A stretch of 64,000 nt of DNA from Hymenobacter negativus. GTDB lineage: Bacteria; Bacteroidota; Bacteroidia; Cytophagales; Hymenobacteraceae. Below are positions 9,182 through 17,600 of the stretch, piece after piece; position 1 is the stretch's first letter; each line of letters starts with the position of its first letter. The notes beneath the pieces are model-generated. The model searched no databases, had not been told where the DNA came from, and was given only the letters and a program-made list of their open reading frames with translations. The position numbers and the translations under genes were made by a program. The stretch covers positions 620,001 through 684,000 of the forward strand of contig NZ_JAGETZ010000001.1 in assembly GCF_017571495.1 (NCBI RefSeq). Direction: 5' to 3'.

Positions 9182-9619
9182 ATGATAATACCGGTACATT
9201 CTTTTCTGCTTAAACGCCTGCCGTGGGCAGGTGCCTTTGGTGTGCTGCTCTCGTTGGGCACGGCGCAGGTGGCACACTCCCAAACCTGGATGGTGAGCAC
9301 TACAGCCCAAATCAAGCTAGGTGTTCTCGACAAATACGGCCAACTGGGTCCCTACACCGCTACTTTCATCGTACACAGCGAGAAGACGGGCAAAGACTAT
9401 TACCTGACCAAGGAGCTCGCCAAAGGCCAAACCGGCGTGGATGTGCTGTTCCCTACCGACCCTTCGGACCCCCAGTACTTCAAGGCGGAGACCGGCGAGG
9501 CCGCTTCGGCCATCCCCGGGCGCTATACCTGGGAGTGCCGCGTGAAAGGCGTGAAAGCCGTGGGCGGCCGCTTCACGTTTCCCGAAGTGGCCAACGATAT
9601 TACCGTTGTCAATAAGTAG
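9182..9619 (+). CDS. small secreted protein of unknown function
   Basis: 145 residues starting at the ATG at 9182 (MIIPVHSFLLKR). Residues 1-33 form a signal peptide ending AQVAHSQ, with probable cleavage before TWMVS. The mature part looks beta-rich (IKLGVLDKYGQLGPYTATFIVHS, YTWECRVKGVKAVGGRFTF), with one cysteine and no recognised domain. A longer in-frame start at 9074 would bury the signal peptide, so it was rejected. A terminator follows. Confidence 0.7.
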   Translation: MIIPVHSFLLKRLPWAGAFGVLLSLGTAQVAHSQTWMVSTTAQIKLGVLDKYGQLGPYTATFIVHSEKTGKDYYLTKELAKGQTGVDVLFPTDPSDPQYFKAETGEAASAIPGRYTWECRVKGVKAVGGRFTFPEVANDITVVNK

Positions 9620-9657
9620 CCCGACATAAGGCTTTATTTTGTGCGTAAATCATTCGG

Positions 9658-9688
9658 AAAGCCTGGCTATGCGCCAGGCTTTTTTCGT
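9658..9688 (+). terminator. rho-independent terminator after the secreted protein gene
   Basis: AAGCCTGG and CCAGGCTT pair around a short loop, followed by TTTTTT. Confidence 0.85.
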
Positions 9689-9727
9689 TTAGAGGCTGTT
9701 ATACGTTTTCACCTTTGCCTTTAGCTC

Positions 9728-10039
9728 ATGCCCCGCAAGTCATTCCCCGAACTCATCAATAGCCCCGGCATGCCGGTTTTAGTCGATTTTTATGCTACCT
9801 GGTGCGGTCCCTGCAAAACCATGGCGCCCATTCTGGAGCAAGTGGCGGCCCAGCACGGCGGCAAGCTGCGCGTCATCAAAATTGATGTGGACAAGAACCA
9901 GGCCGTGGCCCAGCAGTACCGCGTCCAGAGCATTCCCACGCTGATTTTGTTCCATCAGGGCCAGCCGGTGTGGCGGCAGGCAGGCGTGGTACCCGCCACC
10001 CAAATTACGCAGGCCTTGCAGCCTTTCGTGGGCAAATAG
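9728..10039 (+). CDS. trxA: thioredoxin
   Basis: 103 residues, the normal length. Cytoplasmic disulfide reductase. The redox motif WCGPC is at about residues 25-29 in FYATWCGPCKTMAPIL. The cis-proline loop SIPTLILF and the C-terminal helix are present, and there is no signal peptide. It is a single gene; the downstream receptor has its own promoter. Residue 27 is the usual Gly and 28 the usual Pro, so it is a standard thioredoxin rather than a TlpA/ResA-type exported paralogue. Confidence 0.93.
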   Translation: MPRKSFPELINSPGMPVLVDFYATWCGPCKTMAPILEQVAAQHGGKLRVIKIDVDKNQAVAQQYRVQSIPTLILFHQGQPVWRQAGVVPATQITQALQPFVGK

Positions 10040-10094
10040 CATCCATGCACTGGGCGAGGCCGCCGAATTGGGCGGCCGTAAACTATCCGGCGAT

Positions 10095-10123
10095 TTTGGG
10101 CGTTGGGGAGGGCGCTACATTTG
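10095..10123 (+). promoter_or_regulatory. Bacteroidota-type promoter of the TonB-dependent receptor
   Basis: TTTG at 10095-10098 and TACATTTG at 10116-10123 are separated by 17 bases, an exact fit to -33 TTTG / -7 TAnnTTTG. The receptor ATG is 22 bases after the -7 box. Confidence 0.65.
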
Positions 10124-10144
10124 CAGCTTCCCTACTGTTACTCT

Positions 10145-12505
10145 ATGGTTTTAGATTCAGCTACACGTTATTACTGGCTTCTTTTATTCGTAGTGCTGGG
10201 GCTGAACGGGCCGTTGGCCAATGCCCAAAATGCGACGCGCTTCACCATTAGCGGGACGGTGCGCGGCGGGCGCGGCGAAACGCTGCCTGGCGCCAGCGTG
10301 GCCGTGCCCGCTCTCAATACCGGCACGGCCGCCGACTCGGCAGGACACTTCTCGTTGAGCCTGCCCGCCGGCAAGCACCAACTAGTCGTGGCCTTCATTG
10401 GTTACCAGCAGATTACCCGCGACATCAACCTGACCAAAAACCAGCGCCTCAGCTTCGACCTGCAGGAAGGCGGCAACGAGCTGGGCGAAGTGGTGGTAGA
10501 AGGCACCGTGACCTTGGAGCAGAAGCTCAAAACCACCCAGATGGGTGTTGAGCACCTCAGCATTCAGGAAGCCAAGCTGCTGCCGGCGCTGTTTGGCGAG
10601 GTGGATATACTGAAGACCTTGCAGCTGAAACCAGGGGTGCAGAGCGGTGGTGAGGGCACCAGCGGCCTGTTTGTGCGCGGCGGCTCGGCAGACCAGAACC
10701 TGGTGCTTCTGGACAACGCCGTTGTTTACAACCCCAACCACTTATTCGGGTTGTTTTCGGTGTTCAACTCCGACGCCGTGCAGAGCGTGGACCTGTATAA
10801 ATCGGGCTTTCCGGCGCAGTTTGGTGGGCGGCTGTCGTCGGTGGTGGATGTGAAGCTGCGCGAGGGCGACCGGCAGCACTACGTGGCCACTGGCGGCGTG
10901 GGGCTGATTTCGTCGCGCCTCACCTACGAGGGGCCTATCAACAAGGGCAAGGGCTCGTTTATCGTGAGCGGGCGGCGCACGTATTTCGACATTTTTACGC
11001 GGGCCCTCAACAAGGCCAACGAGGGCAAGGAAGACTACAGCCCCATCCCGGACTATTATTTCTACGACCTCAACGCCAAGGCCAACTATACGCTGGGTGA
11101 GAAAGACCGACTGTTTCTGACCGGCTACCTGGGGCGCGATATTTTTGGCTTTAGCAGCACCAACGGCTTCAATTTCAACTTTCAGTGGGGCAATACGGTG
11201 GGTTCGTTGCGCTGGAACCACGTGTTTTCGCCCAAGCTGTTTGTCAACACTTCGGCCACGGTATCGGACTATAAGTACGAGCTGACCAATAAGCTCGACC
11301 AGTTCAGCTTCTCGCTGGGCTCCCAAATCCGGGATTACACCGCTCGTACCGATTTTGAGTACACGCCCGATGACCGGCACCAGGTGAAGTTCGGGGCCAT
11401 GCTCACCGAGCACAAGTTTGGCGTGGGCCGGCTGGATGCCAACTCTGGCGACGGCCGCGTGAACTTCGGCTCCGATGTGAACTACTACGGCCTGGATGGC
11501 GCGGTGTATGCGTCCGACAATTACAAGTACAGCGACAAGCTGCAGTTGGAAGGCGGGCTGCGTCTTGCTGGTTTCCGCAGCGGTTCGGACCAGTACGGCG
11601 GCTTGGAGCCGCGGGCCGCCGCCCGCTACTCGCTCAGCGATAAAACTTCGTTCAAGCTCAACTACGCCATGATGTACCAGTACGTACACCTGGTGACCAA
11701 CTCTGGGGCAACACTGCCCACCGACATCTGGTACCCCTCGCGGCTGAACGTGAAGCCCCAGCGCTCCCAGCAGGTGAGCGGCGGGGCCAGCTTTCTGCTG
11801 GGCGGCGGCAAGTACCTGCTCACCAATGAGGTGTACTACAAATGGGGCCGCAATCAGGTTGATTTCCGCGACGGGGCCCAACTGTTTGCCAACCCGGAGC
11901 TGGATGGTGAATTCATCTTTGGTAAAAGCTGGAGCTATGGCAATGAGCTGTACTTGGAAAAGAAAACCGGCAAAACCACGGGCTGGATTGGCTACACGCT
12001 GGCCTGGGCCTGGCGCAATTTCCAGCCCCAGCGCGGCACCAATGGCGTGAACAACGGCCAGGATTTTCACCCCAACTACGACCGGCGCCACAACCTGACC
12101 ATTGTGGTGCTGCACCAGCTCAACCAGCGCATCAACCTCACGGCCAGCTTTATCTACACGTCGGGCAATCTTACCACGCTGCCGCTCGGCCGCTTCGGCA
12201 TTCAGGATATTCCGGGCTCCAGCACTGGCCTGGACCCACGCCCCGTGCCCATTTACCCCGACCGCAATTCCTACCGCCTCATCCCCTACCATCGGCTCGA
12301 CCTGGGCGTGGTGTACAAAATTGGGGCCCGGCGCGACCAGGACCTCACCCTGAGCATCTACAACGCCTACAACCGCCGCAACGCCTATTTCGTGTTCTTC
12401 GAAACGGTAAAGGACAAGGCCACCGACCGCATCACCGGCTTCCGGGCACAGCAGGTGTCGCTGTTCCCGGTTATCCCTTCACTCACATACAATTTTCGGT
12501 TTTAG
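10145..12505 (+). CDS. TonB-dependent outer-membrane receptor with CarboxypepD_reg-like domain
   Basis: 786 residues from the ATG at 10145. The signal peptide ends near residue 27 (LANAQ). Residues about 30-115 are a CarboxypepD_reg-like beta-sandwich (FTISGTVRGGRGETLPGASV, GHFSLSLPAGKHQLVVAFIG). The plug follows (LKTLQLKPGVQSGGEGTSGLFVRGGSADQNLVLLDNAVVYNPNHLFGLFSVFNSDAV), then a 22-strand-type barrel that closes with a terminal aromatic strand LTYNFRF. This is typical of SusC/RagA-distant TonB receptors that pair with DUF4249. The imported substrate is unknown. The next gene, 69 bases on, is its probable partner. Confidence 0.9.
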   Translation: MVLDSATRYYWLLLFVVLGLNGPLANAQNATRFTISGTVRGGRGETLPGASVAVPALNTGTAADSAGHFSLSLPAGKHQLVVAFIGYQQITRDINLTKNQRLSFDLQEGGNELGEVVVEGTVTLEQKLKTTQMGVEHLSIQEAKLLPALFGEVDILKTLQLKPGVQSGGEGTSGLFVRGGSADQNLVLLDNAVVYNPNHLFGLFSVFNSDAVQSVDLYKSGFPAQFGGRLSSVVDVKLREGDRQHYVATGGVGLISSRLTYEGPINKGKGSFIVSGRRTYFDIFTRALNKANEGKEDYSPIPDYYFYDLNAKANYTLGEKDRLFLTGYLGRDIFGFSSTNGFNFNFQWGNTVGSLRWNHVFSPKLFVNTSATVSDYKYELTNKLDQFSFSLGSQIRDYTARTDFEYTPDDRHQVKFGAMLTEHKFGVGRLDANSGDGRVNFGSDVNYYGLDGAVYASDNYKYSDKLQLEGGLRLAGFRSGSDQYGGLEPRAAARYSLSDKTSFKLNYAMMYQYVHLVTNSGATLPTDIWYPSRLNVKPQRSQQVSGGASFLLGGGKYLLTNEVYYKWGRNQVDFRDGAQLFANPELDGEFIFGKSWSYGNELYLEKKTGKTTGWIGYTLAWAWRNFQPQRGTNGVNNGQDFHPNYDRRHNLTIVVLHQLNQRINLTASFIYTSGNLTTLPLGRFGIQDIPGSSTGLDPRPVPIYPDRNSYRLIPYHRLDLGVVYKIGARRDQDLTLSIYNAYNRRNAYFVFFETVKDKATDRITGFRAQQVSLFPVIPSLTYNFRF

Positions 12506-12574
12506 CAGCAGGCATTGTGTCATCCTTAGTAGCGCTCCCGATGACCGACTGGAACCAGTACCTCTTTTAATGCT

Positions 12575-13426
12575 ATGACTCGTTTCCTCAAAGCCGCTGC
12601 CCTGCTCCCACTCCTGGCCCTGGCCAGCTGCGGCAGTCTCCAGAACAACATTGACGTGCCGCTCCCAAGCTACTCGTCCGAGCTCATTGTGGAGTGCTAC
12701 CTCGAAGCGGGTAAGGTGCCGAGCCTGGCCGTGACCACCTCCGTGCCCTACCTTAGCCCAGTACTGCCCCAGGTGCCCAACGACGTAACCGTCACCCTGA
12801 CCTTGCCCAACGGCGCTCAGGTGCCTCTTGCCTTTTCGCCCAACTACGCGGCCCTGACCGATACTACGGGCGTGAAATTCCATAGCCACATTGGCCGCGA
12901 CCCGCTGGTGGCCCGCCCCGGCGACGTATTTAAGTTGGATGTGGTGGACACCAAAGGCCGCCATGCCACCAGCACCACCACCATGCTGGCGCCAGTGCCC
13001 ATCGACTCGGTCAGCTATAAATTCAACGATAAAAGCCCTACCGAGCGCCGGGCGTACTTTCTCACCAGTTTCCGCGACCCGGCCCCGCTCGATGATTGCT
13101 ACCGCCTGCAGCTGCACAAGGGCGACCCGGCCCGCGGCGTGCTTCTGAAAGCTCCCGAGACCGATAACTCGCTGGAAGACCGGCTACTCAATGGCCAACA
13201 ATTTGTGTTTGGCACCAGCTACCGCTTCTATCCCGGCGACACCATTACGGCCACCCTTTACCACACCGAGCGCGCCATGTACCGCTTCCGCCAGTCGGTG
13301 CGCGATGCCCGCAGTGCCAACGGCAACCCCTTTGGCCAGCCCTCGGCCATTTACGGCAATGTGCAAGGCGGCGTCGGCATCTTCGCCGTCCTGAGCGGCG
13401 TGCGGATGACGAAGATTCTTCGTTAG
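12575..13426 (+). CDS. DUF4249 family lipoprotein
   Basis: 283 residues. The lipoprotein signal peptide has lipobox LASC at about residues 16-19. The pattern fits DUF4249: an early ELIVECYLEAGKVPSLAVTTSVPYL, then an Ig-like NDVTVTLTLPNG, a bridging GDVFKLDVVDTKGRHATSTTTM, and a late YRFRQSV...NPFGQPSAIYGNVQGGVGIFA, a standard ending. The family is an outer-membrane lipoprotein that co-occurs with TonB receptors. It is co-directional, 69 bases after one, and probably co-transcribed with it. Its biochemical role is unknown. Confidence 0.87.
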   Translation: MTRFLKAAALLPLLALASCGSLQNNIDVPLPSYSSELIVECYLEAGKVPSLAVTTSVPYLSPVLPQVPNDVTVTLTLPNGAQVPLAFSPNYAALTDTTGVKFHSHIGRDPLVARPGDVFKLDVVDTKGRHATSTTTMLAPVPIDSVSYKFNDKSPTERRAYFLTSFRDPAPLDDCYRLQLHKGDPARGVLLKAPETDNSLEDRLLNGQQFVFGTSYRFYPGDTITATLYHTERAMYRFRQSVRDARSANGNPFGQPSAIYGNVQGGVGIFAVLSGVRMTKILR

Positions 13427-13427
13427 G

Positions 13428-13482
13428 GTTCATTGTTAGTTGATAGAACAAACTAATGTTGTTCTATCAACTAACAACGAAC
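13428..13482. terminator. bidirectional terminator-like inverted repeat
   Basis: 22-base arms (13428-13449 and 13461-13482) with one mismatch and an 11-base loop lie between the ends of two convergent genes. There is no long T run, so it could instead be an intergenic palindrome. Confidence 0.55.
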
Positions 13483-13484
13483 AC

Positions 13485-14306
13485 CTAGAAGCCCGCTACA
13501 ACTTCTTTCACCAGCGCAGTGAGGCGGGGCTCGGCAGTAGCAGCCGCGGCGAAAATATCGGCCAGCACCACGGGCTTGAGGTGGCCGGGGGCGCATAAAT
13601 CGGTGATGACTGAAATGGCCAGCACTGGTAAGCTTAAGTGGCGGGCGGCAATGACTTCGGGCACCGTGCTCATGCCCACGGCATCGGCCCCAATGGTGCG
13701 CAGGTAGCGGTACTCGGCGGGAGTTTCGAGCATGGGTCCGGGCACGCTGGCATACACCCCGCGCCGGGTGGTAGCGGTTTGGCCCAGCGCCGCGACGGCA
13801 GCTTCGGCCCGGCGGAGCAGGTTGGCGTCGTAGGGCGCAAACATGTCGGGGAAGCGTGGGCCCAACTCATCCAGGTTGGTGCCGATGAGTGGGTTGCCGG
13901 GTTGCAGGTTGATGTGGTCATCAATGAGCATCAAATCTGCGATGTTGAAATCGGGATTCAGGCCGCCAGCCGCGTTGCTAACCAGCAGCCGGCTGATGCC
14001 CAATAGCTTGAGCACGCGCACGGGCATGGCTACCTGCTGCATGGTGTAGCCCTCATAGTAGTGAAAGCGCCCTTGCAGCACGGCCACTTTCTTGCCGCCC
14101 ATGTGGCCCAGCAGCAGCCGGCCGGCGTGGCTTTCGACGGTGGACAGTGGAAAATGTGGGATGTCGGCGTAATTGATTTCGTACTCGACATCGACTTCGC
14201 GGGCCAGCGCGCCCAAGCCGGTACCGAGGATAATGCCGGTTTCGGGCAGGAAATTCTGGGAGTTGGCGCGGATGTAAGCGGCGGTTTCTTTGAGTTGATT
14301 CAGCAT
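13485..14306 (-). CDS. purine-nucleoside phosphorylase
   Basis: 273 residues, the usual length of trimeric PNP. It cleaves inosine and guanosine with phosphate in purine salvage. Motifs are GTGLGALA (about 34), phosphate-binding ESHAGRLLLGH (about 64), VSNAAGGLNP (about 110), YASVPGPMLETPAEYR and GADAVGMSTVPEVIAAR. Start 14306 (MLNQLKETAAYI) is chosen over 14402, because the extra 32 residues are Arg/Cys/Pro-rich and not family-like. It stands alone between the convergent DUF4249 gene and a large divergent gene. Confidence 0.95.
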   Translation of the reverse strand: MLNQLKETAAYIRANSQNFLPETGIILGTGLGALAREVDVEYEINYADIPHFPLSTVESHAGRLLLGHMGGKKVAVLQGRFHYYEGYTMQQVAMPVRVLKLLGISRLLVSNAAGGLNPDFNIADLMLIDDHINLQPGNPLIGTNLDELGPRFPDMFAPYDANLLRRAEAAVAALGQTATTRRGVYASVPGPMLETPAEYRYLRTIGADAVGMSTVPEVIAARHLSLPVLAISVITDLCAPGHLKPVVLADIFAAAATAEPRLTALVKEVVAGF

Positions 14307-14655
14307 GGCGCGAATGTAGGACGTGGGCCCGAAAGCTGGCATGTACGGGCAGCACCGCCTTGGCGGATAGCCCGCTAAAAGCCTGCATGCCTGCCTACTC
14401 AAACGATAAACTGATATTGTTTTTTCGATAAAATTTGAATTATCTCACTAAGTTTCTATATTATAGGCACGGATGTGATTTTGTAAAATTCGTTTTCCAC
14501 AAACGTTTCGAATACTCAAAACAGTAAAAAATAAACTATAAACAGAAATAAATATAATAATTTGACCGGCATGTTACTATATTAATACTAAAACGTGATT
14601 AGTGATAAGTTGATTCGCTTATACATTTAGCGGTCAGCAACCTAATCAAACGTTT
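14307..14655. other. AT-rich divergent intergenic region
   Basis: The AT content is clearly higher than in its surroundings, especially 14400-14640. It separates two divergent genes and should carry both promoters. No TAnnTTTG box with good spacing is obvious, and no gene, RNA or repeat was recognised. Confidence 0.5.
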
Positions 14656-17600
14656 ATGCATAAACCATTTACTGCTTTTCTCAAGCTCGTGCTTCTTGCA
14701 CTTGCCTTGGGTATGGGTTTCACTTCACAAGCGCAGACGGTGCCACAACCGGTGGCCCTGACGGGTTTCAATGCCGACATTGTGGCCAACGGCACGGGCA
14801 ATGCCACGGCCGGCAGCTCAAGCAACAGTTCGGTGGATGCCAACAGCTACGTCTTTCTGTCGAACGACTACACAACGACGACAGCACCCGGCTTTTTCCA
14901 TCCCAATGTGGGCCTGCCGTTTGGTGGAACCTTTCTGGGCGCGGCTTTGCCCAACGTGCTGTATAAGCTGCAACCTTATTCCGGCAATAACTCGCTGCGC
15001 CTGTACGGCGTGGGCGGCTCAAGCCCGGCAGCCACGGCTACCGGCACGCTCACCTTCACGAACCCAACTTCGGCCGGCACGCTGTATGTGCTGGCCACCA
15101 GCGGTAGCGGCTCGGATGCGACTACGGCACGGGTAAACTTTTCGGATGGCACCAGCCAGTCAGCGACCATCACGGTGCAGGACTGGTTCAATAATTCCGG
15201 CTATGCGTATTCGGTGAATGACCGACTGCTGATTACGGGCACCAACTTCGATGAAATCATTGCCAATACGGTAACCCCGAACCCCCGCCTGTACCAGTAC
15301 GCTGTGGCGATTTCGGGCGCGAACCAGAGCAAGAGCATCACGGGCGTTACGTTTACCAAATCAGCTACGGCGGGGCCGTATGTGCAGATAATGGCCATCA
15401 GCGCCGCACCACCAGCCGCCGCCAATAACTACCTTCCGATGCCGCTGACCTTTCCGGCCGGGGGCACGCCGGCCCCATACAACGGCGGCAATTTTGGTAC
15501 GCCCAGCGTTAGCGGGCAGGACGTCATTGTGAACGGCACGAGCGGCAACACGATAACGGCCGGCACCACCTCCACGCCATACACCAACACGTCGGCAACG
15601 GCCGACACCGATGGCGCAGGCTATTTCCTGATGTCGACGGACTACAACAGCTCAACAACGGCGCACGCTACCAGCGGCCTGCCCGTGGCCGGCGTAAATG
15701 GTGCCACGACCACCGGCCTGCTCAGCAGCATTGCGACCAGCGGCCTCACCTACCAACTGGCCAGCTATACCGGCATCAATGCGCTACAAATCCGCGGCGT
15801 GGGCAGTGGCTCGGTAAGCTTCACGCCCACGGCTGCCACCGAAGTATACGTGCTAACGACTTCGACCAATGGGACGACTTCGACCGGCACGATGACGGTG
15901 AATTTCTCGGACGGCACATCCCACGCTTATGCCGTCAACTTCAATAACTGGTTCAGTGCAGCTAGTTCGGCCACGTCGGGCAGCTCCAACGCAGCCACGT
16001 CGATTGGGGTGTACGCCAAAGGCCGGTTGCAGCCCAGCAACGCTGTGCAAACCAGCACCACCACCCCCAACCTGTTCGAAAACAAGCTCGTGCTCAGCGG
16101 CAGTGAATACGGGAAGACCATTATGAGCATTACGGTTGCCAACACGAGCACCTCAAACGCGGTGAGTGTGCTCGGCGTGACGCTGAACGCCAATGCGGCC
16201 AGCCTTGCCCAGTGCGCTTTGCCCACGAGCCACAGCGCGGCGGCCAGCCTGGCGGCCACCTGCGCCGGCACCAGCTTCACCCTGACGCTGAATGGCCTGC
16301 TGGCCCGGTCCGGCTACAGCTACCAGTGGCAATATTCTTCCAACAACACATCGTGGAACAACCTAACCACCAGCACCTCGGCCAGCCCCTACAGCACGGG
16401 GCCAACTAATGCCACCTGCACGGTGCTCAACCAGACCACCGCTACGTATTACCGCTGCCTGGTGCAGTGCGTTTTTGACCAGCCCGGTACGGATTCGCCC
16501 TCGGCCTCGGTGCAGGTGGGCCAGACCGACCCCGTAAACTGCTTTCCCTACCCGGCTACTTCTACGAGCGGCTGCGGCACCTATGGAGCCGTTTCTGCCG
16601 TCAGCATTGCCGAAACGGCTACCCCAGCCAACGTGGTCATGAACAAGACCGGCCTTACGTGCGGGACCACGACCGAGCCCTACGCCACGTATGGCATCTA
16701 CCGCGATGCTGCTACGAACGGCACGCTGAGTAAAAGCAACGATTACACCCTGACCGTCACGACGACAAACGCCAGCCGCGCCGCTCTCTGGATTGACCTG
16801 AACCAGGATGGCATCTACGGGGCGGTGCTGAACTCTGCCGGAGCGCCCACCGGCGAATACTTTGGCGAGAACACCAACGGTTCTGGCAGTACAACGCTGA
16901 CCTTTAGCATTCCCAGCACTTCGCTGGCTGCCGTTACCAATGGCACGGTGGGCTTCCGCGTGCGAACTGAGCGTAACAACGCAAGCATTCTTGCTACCGC
17001 CGGCAATAGCAACGCCACTACCACCACCGGTGTCACGCTGGACTACGCGGTGCTGGTAGCCGGTGCTACGCCCTGCGCCGGTACGCCCGCCGCTACGGTA
17101 CCTACTTCGGTCACCAGCACGGCCTGCCCGGCTACTACATTTTCGCTCACGGCTACTGGCCCCGCACTCGGGACCACCGGCCTTACCTACCAGTGGGAGT
17201 ATAAGCCCAGTGCCGCGGCGCTCTACACCAGCGTGCCCACTACCATCACCGATGTGAATGGCAACGCCGTGACGACGAACGCCACGACAGCCATCCTGAC
17301 CATTGTCAACCAGCGCGAAGCTACCGACTACCGGGTGATTATTACGTGCAGCAACGGGGGAGCCAGTGCTACGTCGCCGGCCATCACCATTGCCCAAAGC
17401 CTGCTGGCGAACTGCTACTGCCAGAACGCCAACAACGCGACCAACGACTACCTCACCAACGTAACGCTGCAGGACATCAACAACACCAGCGGCAGCTCGC
17501 AGACCAGCACCCCAACGGGGTTTGCTGATTATACGGGCAGCCCCAGCCCTACCCAGACGACCACGCTCAACCGCAACAGCACGTATGTTATCACGGTATC

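Noticed and set aside
10052..10074. GGCCGCC hairpin after the thioredoxin gene
   Set aside because: Short stem without a T run; the interval is better explained as promoter region of the receptor.
10742..12292. 516-codon frame antisense to the TonB receptor
   Set aside because: Only the plus-strand receptor has recognisable domains.
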